A stretch of DNA of 64,000 bases from [Mycobacterium] fortunisiensis. Its GTDB lineage: Bacteria; Actinomycetota; Actinomycetes; Mycobacteriales; Mycobacteriaceae. Positions 23,257 through 30,776 of the stretch are shown piece after piece. A program made the position numbers and the translations under genes. Location of the stretch: the NCBI RefSeq assembly GCF_019050325.1, contig NZ_VOMB01000010.1, positions 1 through 64,000 on the forward strand, in the 5' to 3' direction. Within the stretch, counting starts at the first letter, position 1, and each line of letters begins with the position of its first letter. The notes under the pieces were generated by a model that ran no database searches, was not told where the DNA came from, and saw only the letters and a list, made by a program, of their open reading frames with translations.

Positions 23257-25245
23257 TCACTCCCGCACCAGCTCACGCCCCGAAATCTGCTGCGTCCGCT
23301 TGTACAGCCACGCCAACACAGCCGCGAACCCCACGATCCCGAGAACCTCGGCCAACGTCCCGTCGTTGTTGAAGATCGCAAACGGATCGTCGCTGCCGGT
23401 GCCGGCGACGAAACCGGCGAACACCACGCCGTAGAGGCTTTCGCCGACGATCATGCCGGTCGCCAGCAGCACGCCGAGCCGTTTCCGGCGTTCGGTGCCG
23501 GCCGCGGAACCACCGGTGCGATCCGCCCACCGGTTGTAGAAGTACCCCAGCACCGAACCGAGCGGGATGATCAACGTCAGGCTCATCGGCAGGTACATGC
23601 CCATCCCCACAGCCAGCGGCGGTAGTGAGAATCGTGAAGTGCGGGCGAGGATTTCGTCGACAACGACGATCACCACACCGATCGCCGCGCCCAATCCGAT
23701 CAGCGACCAGTCCAGCGATCCGCCGAAAACCCCTTTGGTCAACGAGGAGATCAGCGCCGCCTGCGGTGCGGCCAGGGCGTGGTCACCGGCCCCGGGTGCG
23801 CCGAGGAACCCGAACGCACGTTGCATCAGGTCGAGCACCGGCGGGATGATCGCCGAGCCGAACAACACCCCGATCACCAACGCCACCTGCTGTTTCCACG
23901 GCGTGGCACCGACCAGCTGGCCGGTCTTGAGGTCCTGCAGGTTGTCGTTGGAGATGGTCGCCACCCCGAACGTGACCGCCGCGACGAACAGGGTGAACGC
24001 CACCAACGCGGTCGACTGCCCCTCATCGGCACCGCCGTACACCAGCTTGATCACCAGCGCGGCGATGAGCACCGTCAGGATGCCCACCCCGGAAATCGGG
24101 CTGTTCGACGACCCGATCAGACCGGCCATGTAGCCGCACACCGCCGCGATCACCAATCCGATCAGAAAGATGAACACCACACTGGCCACGATGATCCCGG
24201 CCGAACTGCCGTGCAACGCGGTGCCGTGGCTGAAATCCCACAGCAGCACCGCAATCGGGATCAGCATCGCGGCCACGACGCCGGCGACGAGCGGGAACGG
24301 GATGTCCCGCTCGGTGATGTCGACGAGCTGGCCTTCCCGACGGTTGCGGGCCGACGCCAGCGCCTCGGTGATGCCTTTGATGATGGGACGCAGGATCTTC
24401 AGCAGTGTCCACACCGCGGCCACCGCGATCGCCCCGGCACCGATGAACCGCACCTCGTGCACGAACACCCCGTCGATCGCGTCGGCCACCGACGCGTCGG
24501 CGCCGAAGGACCCGATGGTCCGGATCGGCAGCAGCACCCCGAACGAGATGACCAACCCGACGAGCATCGCGATCCCGACGGTCATCCCGACCAGATGTCC
24601 CACCCCGATCAACGCCAGCGACAGGCTGGCGCCGAACATCGAACCGCCCGAACCGATCCGGAAGTACGCCGCCACATAGTTGGCCAGCACTTTGAGATTG
24701 GCCAGCAACCCGAACCCGGCCGACACCAGGGCGCCGAACGCGATGATCCGGATACCGACGCGGTTCTCGGCCGCGCCGCCGCTGCTGTCACCGACCTTGA
24801 GCACCTCGGCGGCTGCCACCCCTTCGGGATAGGGCAGGTCCGAGCCGGTCACCAGGGCCCGGCGCAGCGGGATCGAATACATCACGCCGAGAATGCCGCC
24901 CACCGCGCACACCGCCGCGGTCATCCAATACGGAAAGCCGGTCCACCAGCCGATCATGATCAGCCCGGGCAGCACGAAGATGATCGCCGAGAGTGTGCCG
25001 GCCGCCGAGGCGACAGTCTGCACGATGTTGTTCTCCACGATCGAGTGGTTGGCGAAGTTGCGCAGGATCGCCATCGAGATCACCGCCGCCGGAATCGCGG
25101 TGGCGAAGGTCAACCCGACTTTGAGACCGAGGTAGACGTTGGCGGCGGTGAACACCAGCGTGATCGCGCCACCGAGCAGGATGCCGCGGACGGTGAGCTC
25201 ACGCAGCGTCGGCGTGGCGGGGTTGGCGGAGCTCTCAACGACCAA
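23257..25245 (-). CDS. OPT-family oligopeptide transporter
   Basis: The 662-aa protein is strongly hydrophobic with about 15-16 membrane segments. The N-terminal region (TLRELTVRGILLGGAITLVF, then NVYLGLKVGLTF) is characteristic of the oligopeptide transporter (OPT) superfamily. It should import peptides or metal-chelates across the cytoplasmic membrane, coupled to protons. Length is as expected for bacterial OPT proteins. It ends 12-bp-scale close to the Fic fragment and stands alone; the ADP-ribosylglycohydrolase upstream on the same strand is separated by a hairpin. The substrate cannot be told from sequence. Confidence 0.9.
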   Translation of the reverse strand: MVVESSANPATPTLRELTVRGILLGGAITLVFTAANVYLGLKVGLTFATAIPAAVISMAILRNFANHSIVENNIVQTVASAAGTLSAIIFVLPGLIMIGWWTGFPYWMTAAVCAVGGILGVMYSIPLRRALVTGSDLPYPEGVAAAEVLKVGDSSGGAAENRVGIRIIAFGALVSAGFGLLANLKVLANYVAAYFRIGSGGSMFGASLSLALIGVGHLVGMTVGIAMLVGLVISFGVLLPIRTIGSFGADASVADAIDGVFVHEVRFIGAGAIAVAAVWTLLKILRPIIKGITEALASARNRREGQLVDITERDIPFPLVAGVVAAMLIPIAVLLWDFSHGTALHGSSAGIIVASVVFIFLIGLVIAAVCGYMAGLIGSSNSPISGVGILTVLIAALVIKLVYGGADEGQSTALVAFTLFVAAVTFGVATISNDNLQDLKTGQLVGATPWKQQVALVIGVLFGSAIIPPVLDLMQRAFGFLGAPGAGDHALAAPQAALISSLTKGVFGGSLDWSLIGLGAAIGVVIVVVDEILARTSRFSLPPLAVGMGMYLPMSLTLIIPLGSVLGYFYNRWADRTGGSAAGTERRKRLGVLLATGMIVGESLYGVVFAGFVAGTGSDDPFAIFNNDGTLAEVLGIVGFAAVLAWLYKRTQQISGRELVRE

Positions 25246-25287
25246 CTCGGCATCCTCTCGGCAGCAGTTGCTGCTAACGGTAAGCCG

Positions 25288-25306
25288 GGCCGCCCGTTGA
25301 GCGGCC
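25288..25306 (-). terminator. hairpin between the ADP-ribosylglycohydrolase and OPT genes
   Basis: A GGCCGC stem pairs with GCGGCC around a 7-nt loop, 32 bp after the hydrolase stop. There is no U-tract, as is common in mycobacteria, so it is a weak candidate. Confidence 0.35.
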
Positions 25307-25337
25307 AGTTATCGCACGCTCACCCCGAAACGGCGTG

Positions 25338-26300
25338 TCACAAGTGGCCGCTCGGCCCCTTGGTGTGAATCGCGGTCGCCAACCCTGCCAGGTCGCGGCC
25401 GGTGATGCCGGGCCAGCCGTGCAACTGATTTCCCCACTGCTGCGGAACCGCCGAGGCGCCGTAGGCCCCACCCAGTAGCCCGCCGGCGATCGCGGCCACG
25501 GTGTCGGTGTCATAGCCGGCGCGCACCGCCGCATCCAGACCGCGGCGCAGGTGCTCGGGCCCGCCGCCGTCGGCCGCCGTGGTGACGATCGCCGACCAGG
25601 CGGCCTGCAGCGCCGCCACCGCCCAGCCGTTGTTGGGAATGTCGGCCGGGCGGGTGGCCTCGGCATGCTCGATGCGCTGCGACCACAGGGCCCGACGTTC
25701 AGAGTCGATGTGCGGCAACCCGATTCGAACATCCAGCTCGGTGGTCAGCACCGCGTGCCGGATCGCGCAGCACCACAGCACCGCCGCGTCGGCGGCTTCC
25801 GGGTCGTAGTGCGTGAGCTCACTGATCGCCCGCGCGGCCTCGACCATGGCGTGCTCGTCGTCGAGATAGGCCACCGCCACCGGCGCCGTGCGCATCAAGG
25901 ACCCGTTGCCGGCCGAGCGCCCGGTTTGTTCGTGCAGCCGCGCCGATGCGGCACGCGTGCCCGCGGCGGTCGGGGAGCCGTCTCGGGCGGCGGTGTTGAG
26001 CACCGAGCGGGTCTGGATGCCGACATCCTTGGCGTCCAACGACCATTCGTGCCAGCGGGCGACGATTGCATCCTGCGCGGCCGCGTCGCGCAGATCCGCT
26101 CCGCCGGCGGCGACTTCGGCGATCGCAATCGCCATCGCGGTGTCATCGGTCCATTCCCCGGGCTCCCAGGCGCCGCCACCGGCCATCTCCACCGTCAGCT
26201 CGGGCCCGCGGGGCGGCTCGAACTCATACGGAGCGCCCAGCGCGTCGCCGGCAGCGGTGCCCAGCAGTACTCCCTCGACCCGATCATTTCGTGATGGCAT
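25338..26300 (-). CDS. ADP-ribosylglycohydrolase family protein
   Basis: The 320-aa protein belongs to the DraG/ARH family. The first metal-binding signature EWTDDTAMAIAIA lies near residue 50 and the second, DTDTVAAIAGGLLGGAYGA, near residue 265; together they hold the two Mg/Mn ions that catalyse removal of ADP-ribose. The N-terminal GVLLGTAAGDALGAPYEF is also typical. A strong GGAGG precedes ATG 26300. It is transcribed divergently from an NrtR-like regulator, which fits a role in ADP-ribose/NAD turnover and control by that regulator. Confidence 0.9.
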   Translation of the reverse strand: MPSRNDRVEGVLLGTAAGDALGAPYEFEPPRGPELTVEMAGGGAWEPGEWTDDTAMAIAIAEVAAGGADLRDAAAQDAIVARWHEWSLDAKDVGIQTRSVLNTAARDGSPTAAGTRAASARLHEQTGRSAGNGSLMRTAPVAVAYLDDEHAMVEAARAISELTHYDPEAADAAVLWCCAIRHAVLTTELDVRIGLPHIDSERRALWSQRIEHAEATRPADIPNNGWAVAALQAAWSAIVTTAADGGGPEHLRRGLDAAVRAGYDTDTVAAIAGGLLGGAYGASAVPQQWGNQLHGWPGITGRDLAGLATAIHTKGPSGHL

Positions 26301-26367
26301 CGGTGCCCTCCTCTATTTTGCGCACCTAAGCGCTAATTGTCGGATCACCGTACGCTGAGGCACTGAC
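26301..26367. promoter_or_regulatory. divergent control region of the ADP-ribosylglycohydrolase and NUDIX regulator
   Basis: This 67-bp gap serves both divergent genes. TACGCT at 26351-26356 is a plausible -10 for the plus-strand gene with GAGG at 26357-26360. The AGCGCT-centred stretch around 26328-26336 is a possible operator; I cannot confirm the motif. Confidence 0.35.
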
Positions 26368-27006
26368 ATGAAGCAGGGCGCTGGCCGCAAGAGCCTGCAG
26401 GACTACCCGCGACCATCCGTCGCGGTCGACACCGCGGTGCTGACGGTCGACCCCGACGCCGGGCTGGCGGTGCTGCAGGTACGCCGCCCCAACGCTCGGG
26501 GTTGGGCATTGCCGGGCACATTCCTGCATCAGGGGGAGATCCTCGCCGACGCCGTGCAGCGCTCACTGGCCGACAAGGCCGATATTCACGGGCTCGACCC
26601 CCGCCAGCTCCACGTGTTCGACGCACTGGGCCGCGACGACCGGGGCTGGGTGCTCTCGGTGGCGCATGTGGCCGTCGTCCCCGCCGAGCGGTTGTCGACC
26701 CGGTTTGCCGGCACCACCCGGTTGGTTCCCGTCGATACGCCCGGACGCCTCGTCTACGACCACGCCGCCATCATCGAGTTGGCCGTCGCCGACGTACGCG
26801 CCCGATACGAAGCGGCGCCGGACCCTGACCGTCTGCTCGCCGGCGAGTTCACCTTGCGGGAGCTGCGGCTGGTCCACGAGGCGGTCGCCGGGCGCGACCT
26901 GCAACGCGACACCTTCCGGCGGGCGATGGAAGCTCAGCTGAAGGCCACCGGCGCGCTCGCCGGCCGCGGCCGGGGACGTCCCGCCGAACTGTTCCGCCGA
27001 GTGTGA
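26368..27006 (+). CDS. nrtR: NrtR-like NUDIX regulator
   Basis: The 212-aa protein has an N-terminal NUDIX domain (about residues 15-140) and a C-terminal winged helix (about 150-205, LLAGEFTLRELRLVHEAVAGR, then RDTFRRAM), the layout of NrtR. NrtR proteins repress NAD-related genes and respond to ADP-ribose. The NUDIX box region (GTFLHQGEILADAVQRSLADKADIHG, residues ~50-75) lacks the Glu residues of REUxEE, so hydrolase activity is unlikely, as in other NrtR sensors. The divergent ADP-ribosylglycohydrolase is a natural target. The gene symbol is my best match by architecture. Confidence 0.78.
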   Translation: MKQGAGRKSLQDYPRPSVAVDTAVLTVDPDAGLAVLQVRRPNARGWALPGTFLHQGEILADAVQRSLADKADIHGLDPRQLHVFDALGRDDRGWVLSVAHVAVVPAERLSTRFAGTTRLVPVDTPGRLVYDHAAIIELAVADVRARYEAAPDPDRLLAGEFTLRELRLVHEAVAGRDLQRDTFRRAMEAQLKATGALAGRGRGRPAELFRRV

Positions 27007-27129
27007 CGTGAGTCTCGTGAGGAGTTCTCGGCCCAATTCGACGGCTGAGCAAGCAGTTTGCCGCTGCGAGAAACGTGAGCCGCTCCGCTCATTCGACGCG
27101 TGCGTCAGGGCTGTCGTACGGTCGAAAAC

Positions 27130-28092
27130 GTGGATGTCTACAACCAGGCTTTTGAATGGACAGATACCAATCGACATTGGCTCATCGAGGTTCCCATCAG
27201 GGTGGTTGCGTACATCGTCATCGTGTTAATCGTGCGGTTTTTGCTGCACCGCATGATCGACCGTGCCACCACCGGCAGGGCGAGAAAACCCAGTAGCGGA
27301 GAACTGGAAGGGCAAGCAAAGAAGCCGCCGCTGCTGCGCTATTTGCGGGACCGGGCCTCGGCGACGAACAGTGCGCGCGCCGCCGAACGGCGCCAGCAGC
27401 GCGCCCAGACCATCGGCTCGGTCCTGAAATCCACGGTGTCGATCGTGCTGCTGGTCTGGATGGTGCTGGCCATTCTCAGCGTGCTCGGCGTGAACATCGC
27501 GCCGTTCATCGCGTCGGCCGGCGTCGTCGGCCTGGCGATCGGCTTCGGTGCGCAGAACCTGGTGCGCGATTTCGTCAGCGGGGTCTTCATGTTGCTGGAG
27601 GACCAGTACGGCGTCGGCGACACCGTCGACCTCGGCGAGGTGACCGGCGAGGTGCAGAGCGTCGGACTGCGGATCACCACCGTCCGCGACATCGACGGCA
27701 CCCTCTGGTACGTGCGCAACGGCGAGATCGCCCGGGTGGGCAACATGAGCCAGGACTACGCCGTGGCCCGGGTCGAGGTGCCCGTCGCGCTGACCGCCGA
27801 TGTGGACCGCGCCGAGAAAGTGGCCGTCGACGCCGCCCGCGATGTGATCGCCGACCCGTCGATGGCCGGCAAAATTCTCGGTGAGCCGGAGATGCTCGGC
27901 GTGCAGTCGCTGTCGGCCGACCAGCTCACGTTGCGGATGACGGTCAAGACGCGGCCGAACGCGCAGTGGTCCGTGCAGCGTCGGCTACGTCGGGAGATCC
28001 TGCGCGCCTACGACGAAAACGGGATCGACCTGCCCTACCCGCAGGGACGTATTCACGCCGTCGTCGGCGGCCGGGACGGTTCCGAGGCGTAA
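27130..28092 (+). CDS. MscS-family mechanosensitive ion channel
   Basis: The 320-aa protein has an N-terminal membrane helix (about residues 18-40), a Lys/Arg-rich loop, and two more membrane helices (about 100-150). The pore-lining helix is the Ala/Gly-rich SAGVVGLAIGFGAQNLVRDF, followed by the beta domain start EDQYGVGDTVDLG. It should open under membrane tension to release solutes. GTG 27130 is chosen because TACGGT (27117-27122) lies 7 nt upstream, giving a leaderless mRNA; an alternative GTG at 27100 would precede that box. It appears to be a single-gene unit. Confidence 0.9.
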   Translation: MDVYNQAFEWTDTNRHWLIEVPIRVVAYIVIVLIVRFLLHRMIDRATTGRARKPSSGELEGQAKKPPLLRYLRDRASATNSARAAERRQQRAQTIGSVLKSTVSIVLLVWMVLAILSVLGVNIAPFIASAGVVGLAIGFGAQNLVRDFVSGVFMLLEDQYGVGDTVDLGEVTGEVQSVGLRITTVRDIDGTLWYVRNGEIARVGNMSQDYAVARVEVPVALTADVDRAEKVAVDAARDVIADPSMAGKILGEPEMLGVQSLSADQLTLRMTVKTRPNAQWSVQRRLRREILRAYDENGIDLPYPQGRIHAVVGGRDGSEA

Positions 28093-28097
28093 TTGCC

Positions 28098-28120
28098 CGG
28101 GCGGATCCCGTTTCCGCCCG
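28098..28120 (+). terminator. hairpin after the MscS gene
   Basis: A perfect 7-bp stem, CGGGCGG pairing with CCGCCCG around a 9-nt loop, starts 6 bp after the mscS stop. There is no U-tract. The following ~140 bp to 28259 hold no gene I can support. Confidence 0.5.
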
Positions 28121-28259
28121 ACCACCTGTCAACGGAGGTGGAACCCCGTCCGCCGCCGAAGGCAGGGCGAACACGGTGCCGTTGAAGGTTCCGGTCGCCG
28201 ACATACCACGGCGCGGACCGGTGACAGCCATGGCAATCGGCAACTCCACGAGGAGTTCA

Positions 28260-28793
28260 TCAGCTGCCACGATTGACCGCTGCTGCCGCATCAATAGCGG
28301 CTTTGAGGTCGTCGTAGGTACACTGCTCCGGACCGAGCGCGATCAGCGGTCCGAGCCGAATCCTCTTCTGCGTCGGAACTTTTCGGTTGAGAACACTCGT
28401 CGGCAGCACGTAGAACTTCCATTGCGCTACCTCGAGCGGATCGATATGCTCGCGGTCCTCACCCTCGAGCAGACAGAAGACGTACACGTCGGCGCTTCGC
28501 CCCGCACTGGCCGCATAGGTGTTGGTGCGGGCGTCCCACCCCTTTGCCGGGCCGATGCCGAACTCGATCACTGAAGACCGGGTTTGCTCCCACGTTTGCA
28601 CGTAGGCAGCCGATTTCACTTCCACCCCGACACCGTCGATGTCGAGGTCGTGCTTGTCCCATTCGAGGCGCTTCGTGTCGCCAATGCCGAGTGCTTTGGC
28701 CACGATGTACTCAGCCAGCACTCCACGGGTCGTGTTCGTGAGTAGGTCGTGGTACGCCCAGGCCTGGAATTCCTGTTTGTTCAGGCGGGTCAT
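28260..28793 (-). CDS. PD-(D/E)XK nuclease-like protein
   Basis: The 177-aa protein shows a nuclease-like core at about residues 43-62: EWDKHDLDIDGVGVEVKSAAYV, where the D...ExK spacing fits the PD-(D/E)XK fold used by restriction and repair endonucleases. A preceding helix (GVLAEYIVAKALG) and the following aromatic strand also fit. Its ATG overlaps the stop of the upstream gene as ATGA, so the two are a coupled pair. A restriction- or defence-like role is possible; no methyltransferase is nearby. Confidence 0.7.
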   Translation of the reverse strand: MTRLNKQEFQAWAYHDLLTNTTRGVLAEYIVAKALGIGDTKRLEWDKHDLDIDGVGVEVKSAAYVQTWEQTRSSVIEFGIGPAKGWDARTNTYAASAGRSADVYVFCLLEGEDREHIDPLEVAQWKFYVLPTSVLNRKVPTQKRIRLGPLIALGPEQCTYDDLKAAIDAAAAVNRGS

Positions 28794-29338
28794 CGCCGAG
28801 CCTTCATCGCTTGAGCAGTTCCCTTGCCCAGTACGGTCGTCACTTTGTGCCGGTCGATGTCGTCGAGGGTCAGCACCGCTTCGGGCCTGGTGATCCGCTT
28901 TATGTCCTCGGCAAGCGGCTGCGGCACCAGCAGCGCCAGCTCGCGTGCCTCATAAACGTCGATGTTTGTGTGAATCCACTGGCTCTGATCGGTGAGCTCG
29001 TGGTCGACGCTCACGAACCAGTTCGCCATGAATTCCTGCAGGTACGGGATCAATGTCCACACCTTGCGCCGGGCCAGTGCCGACCGCGCATCTGGCCGGG
29101 TGAATGCGAGCCAGGCGAGTGCTCCACTGTCGGCGTCGGTGAGCTTCCAGAACGCCCGGCCGTTGAGCGCCAACGCCGGCCGATTGGCGGCAATCTCCAG
29201 TCCTTTTTCGCAGGCTAGCCTTCTGTAGTCGGGAAGAGTGTCGCTGTAGTCGGGAACGCTCTCGAAGTAGTCGTGCGGCGGCATGGTTGGCCTACGCCGT
29301 CCCAGCCGCTCGCCACGAACGTCGTCCATCAATCGCAT
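28790..29338 (-). CDS. unknown partner of the PD-(D/E)XK-like protein
   Basis: The ~182-aa product is soluble and unknown to me. It has a tyrosine/proline-rich start (DYFESVPDYSDTLPDY), a central Trp-rich part (FWKLTDADSGALAWLAF) and a C-terminal helix ending in basic residues (QAMKARR). I set the start at ATG 29338, where GGAGTGAGGGG is close upstream; ATG 29329 or 29284 are alternatives. The stop overlaps the next gene's start. The upstream open frame to 29731 is probably not coding. Confidence 0.55.
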   Translation of the reverse strand: MRLMDDVRGERLGRRRPTMPPHDYFESVPDYSDTLPDYRRLACEKGLEIAANRPALALNGRAFWKLTDADSGALAWLAFTRPDARSALARRKVWTLIPYLQEFMANWFVSVDHELTDQSQWIHTNIDVYEARELALLVPQPLAEDIKRITRPEAVLTLDDIDRHKVTTVLGKGTAQAMKARR

Positions 29339-29507
29339 CCCCTCACTCCGGTGGAACCACTGCGCCGGCCTTGTCGACCGGCGTCGAGCCGCCGGGCCCC
29401 GCGAAGTTTTCGCCCAGGAATTATGCCGGAATGGTACGTCAGCCATCCCGCGCTGAACGGCGGCCCCGAGGGACGAGGTGGTGTTGGCTGCCGCAAGTCG
29501 ACGTGTC
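29339..29507. other. intergenic region upstream of the nuclease pair
   Basis: This stretch should contain the promoter of the minus-strand nuclease-like pair. I see no gene and no clear palindrome. Its base composition is lower in GC than the surroundings. Confidence 0.35.
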
Positions 29508-29880
29508 TCACGCCGATTCCAAAATGACATACGGATGACAGTCCGTTTTGAGAAAAGGACCCGCTTTTTGAGAATCGACAGTCCACGCACGCGGTGTAAT
29601 CGGTCCAGTCGTGCAGATGTTTCGGCGAGCCCCGCCGCCAATAGTGGTGTGGTATGTGGGCTGGTCCCGGTCGGCCTGGCTGATCTCCGGGCCTTTGAGC
29701 GGCGTCTCGATTGCGCGGTACAGCGGATCATTCTCGGTGGTGGCCGCCACCAGGTGAGCCGTCTGCCCGAACGGTGCGCTTGTTCCGTACGGTGTTTCGA
29801 CGATGGCGATCGACTCCTGGCGCTCCGACAGGCCGTACGTGCTCCGGGGCGGGGGTTGTCGGTACGCCGATGCGGGACGC
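29508..29880 (-). pseudogene. possible C-terminal remnant of an unknown protein
   Basis: Reading on the minus strand, the last ~110 codons up to 29508 look protein-like (SIAIVETPYGTSAPFGQ, QPTYHTTIGGGARRN, then FLKTDCHPYVILESA), while the opposite strand does not. There is no credible start codon; the frame runs back directly into palindrome copy D at 29880. I read it as a gene fragment cut at the repeat, but it may be chance. Confidence 0.35.
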
Positions 29881-29950
29881 TGTGACGAACGTGCAGGATT
29901 TGGTGGCGGATTCACGTATTCGGCCGGAAAACCTGCACATTCGTCACAGT
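29880..29950. repeat. dispersed ~70-bp palindromic repeat, copy D
   Basis: The left arm CTGTGACGAACGTGCAG and right arm CTGCACATTCGTCACAG pair with one mismatch over 17 bp. The middle ~37 bp differ from other copies. It separates a possible gene remnant from the DUF2510 gene. Confidence 0.88.
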
Positions 29951-30074
29951 GTCCGGCGCGGGACATCACCCAGCCGCGGGCCCGAGTCGGGTGCGGCCCG
30001 CATTTGTCGGTGCCCGGTGTCATTCTGATCGGCTCGCGTGAGCGCGGTGTCACCGCTGACGAGAGGACCGACCA

Positions 30075-30722
30075 ATGGCAATCCAGAGAAACCCCACCCC
30101 GCAGCCCGGCTGGTACCCGGACCCCGAGGGCCGGCCCGGCCAGCGCTACCACGACGGTCGGCGGTGGACCCAATACTTCACCCCCACGCCGCCACCGGCA
30201 CCCACGCCGCCACCGGCACCCACGCCGCCACCGGCACCCACGCCGCCACCGGTACCCGCACCGCCGCCGGCAGTCGCGGTCGCAGTGGCCACCGGCGGCG
30301 GCACCAACCACGCCCTGCATCTCGTCCTGACGTTGCTGACCTGCGGCGCCTGGCTGCCGGTCTGGATTCTGGTCGCGCTGTTCAGCGGCGGCTCGTCCTC
30401 CGCGGTGGCCGTGTCCGGTGCGGGCGTCATGGCCAAGACGTCCAACCGCCGGCCGGCGTTGGTGGTGGCCGCGGTGCTCGGCGGGCTGTTCGCCCTCGGT
30501 GTGATCGCTGAACACCCTTGGCTGATTGCGGTTTTGGCGGTGATCGGGGTGATCGCCGGTATCGGTGTCTATGTGCTCAAGTCCGCCCAGCAGCGCGACG
30601 AGCAGCAGCGCCGCGACCAGTTTGACCGCGACATGCTCGCCGACCGCGCCGACTATGAGGACCGGCTGTATCAGGAGGGCGATCCGCGCGGAACACATGG
30701 TCGGTACCCGCCGGCGCCATAG
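30075..30722 (+). CDS. DUF2510 membrane protein with proline repeats
   Basis: The 215-aa protein starts with a DUF2510 motif (PGWYPDPEGRPGQRYHDGRRWTQ), common at the N-termini of actinobacterial membrane proteins. It is followed by four PTPPPA-like repeats (about residues 37-60), then hydrophobic segments at about 78-100 and 118-165, and a charged C-terminal tail. It is probably a cytoplasmic-membrane protein with the DUF2510 part in the cytosol. GAGAGGA precedes ATG 30075. The role is unknown. Confidence 0.8.
   Translation: MAIQRNPTPQPGWYPDPEGRPGQRYHDGRRWTQYFTPTPPPAPTPPPAPTPPPAPTPPPVPAPPPAVAVAVATGGGTNHALHLVLTLLTCGAWLPVWILVALFSGGSSSAVAVSGAGVMAKTSNRRPALVVAAVLGGLFALGVIAEHPWLIAVLAVIGVIAGIGVYVLKSAQQRDEQQRRDQFDRDMLADRADYEDRLYQEGDPRGTHGRYPPAP
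30183..30254 (+). repeat. four 18-bp tandem repeats in the DUF2510 gene
   Basis: The unit CCCACGCCGCCACCGGCA is repeated exactly at 30183, 30201 and 30219, and with one change at 30237. It encodes PTPPPA and is a likely site of length variation between strains. Confidence 0.9.
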
Positions 30723-30737
30723 GATGACTCTGACGGT

Positions 30738-30770
30738 CCCGACAAATTTGTCGGGCGCACATTGTTAAAT
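30738..30770 (+). promoter_or_regulatory. 18-bp perfect palindrome and leaderless -10 before the ATPase gene
   Basis: CCCGACAAATTTGTCGGG (30738-30755) is a perfect palindrome. TTAAAT at 30765-30770 lies 6 nt before ATG 30777, fitting a leaderless start. The palindrome covers the place of the -35 region and may bind a repressor; as a hairpin it might also end transcription from the DUF2510 gene. Confidence 0.55.
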
Positions 30771-30776
30771 CGTTGC

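Noticed and set aside
28121..28259. Minus-strand frame downstream of the nuclease-like gene
   Set aside because: Parts look protein-like, but there is no start, no ribosome-binding site and no recognisable domain.
30183..30254. Tandem repeats as a CRISPR-like array
   Set aside because: The 18-bp units are contiguous without spacers and lie in a coding frame; no CRISPR array or cas gene is present in the window.
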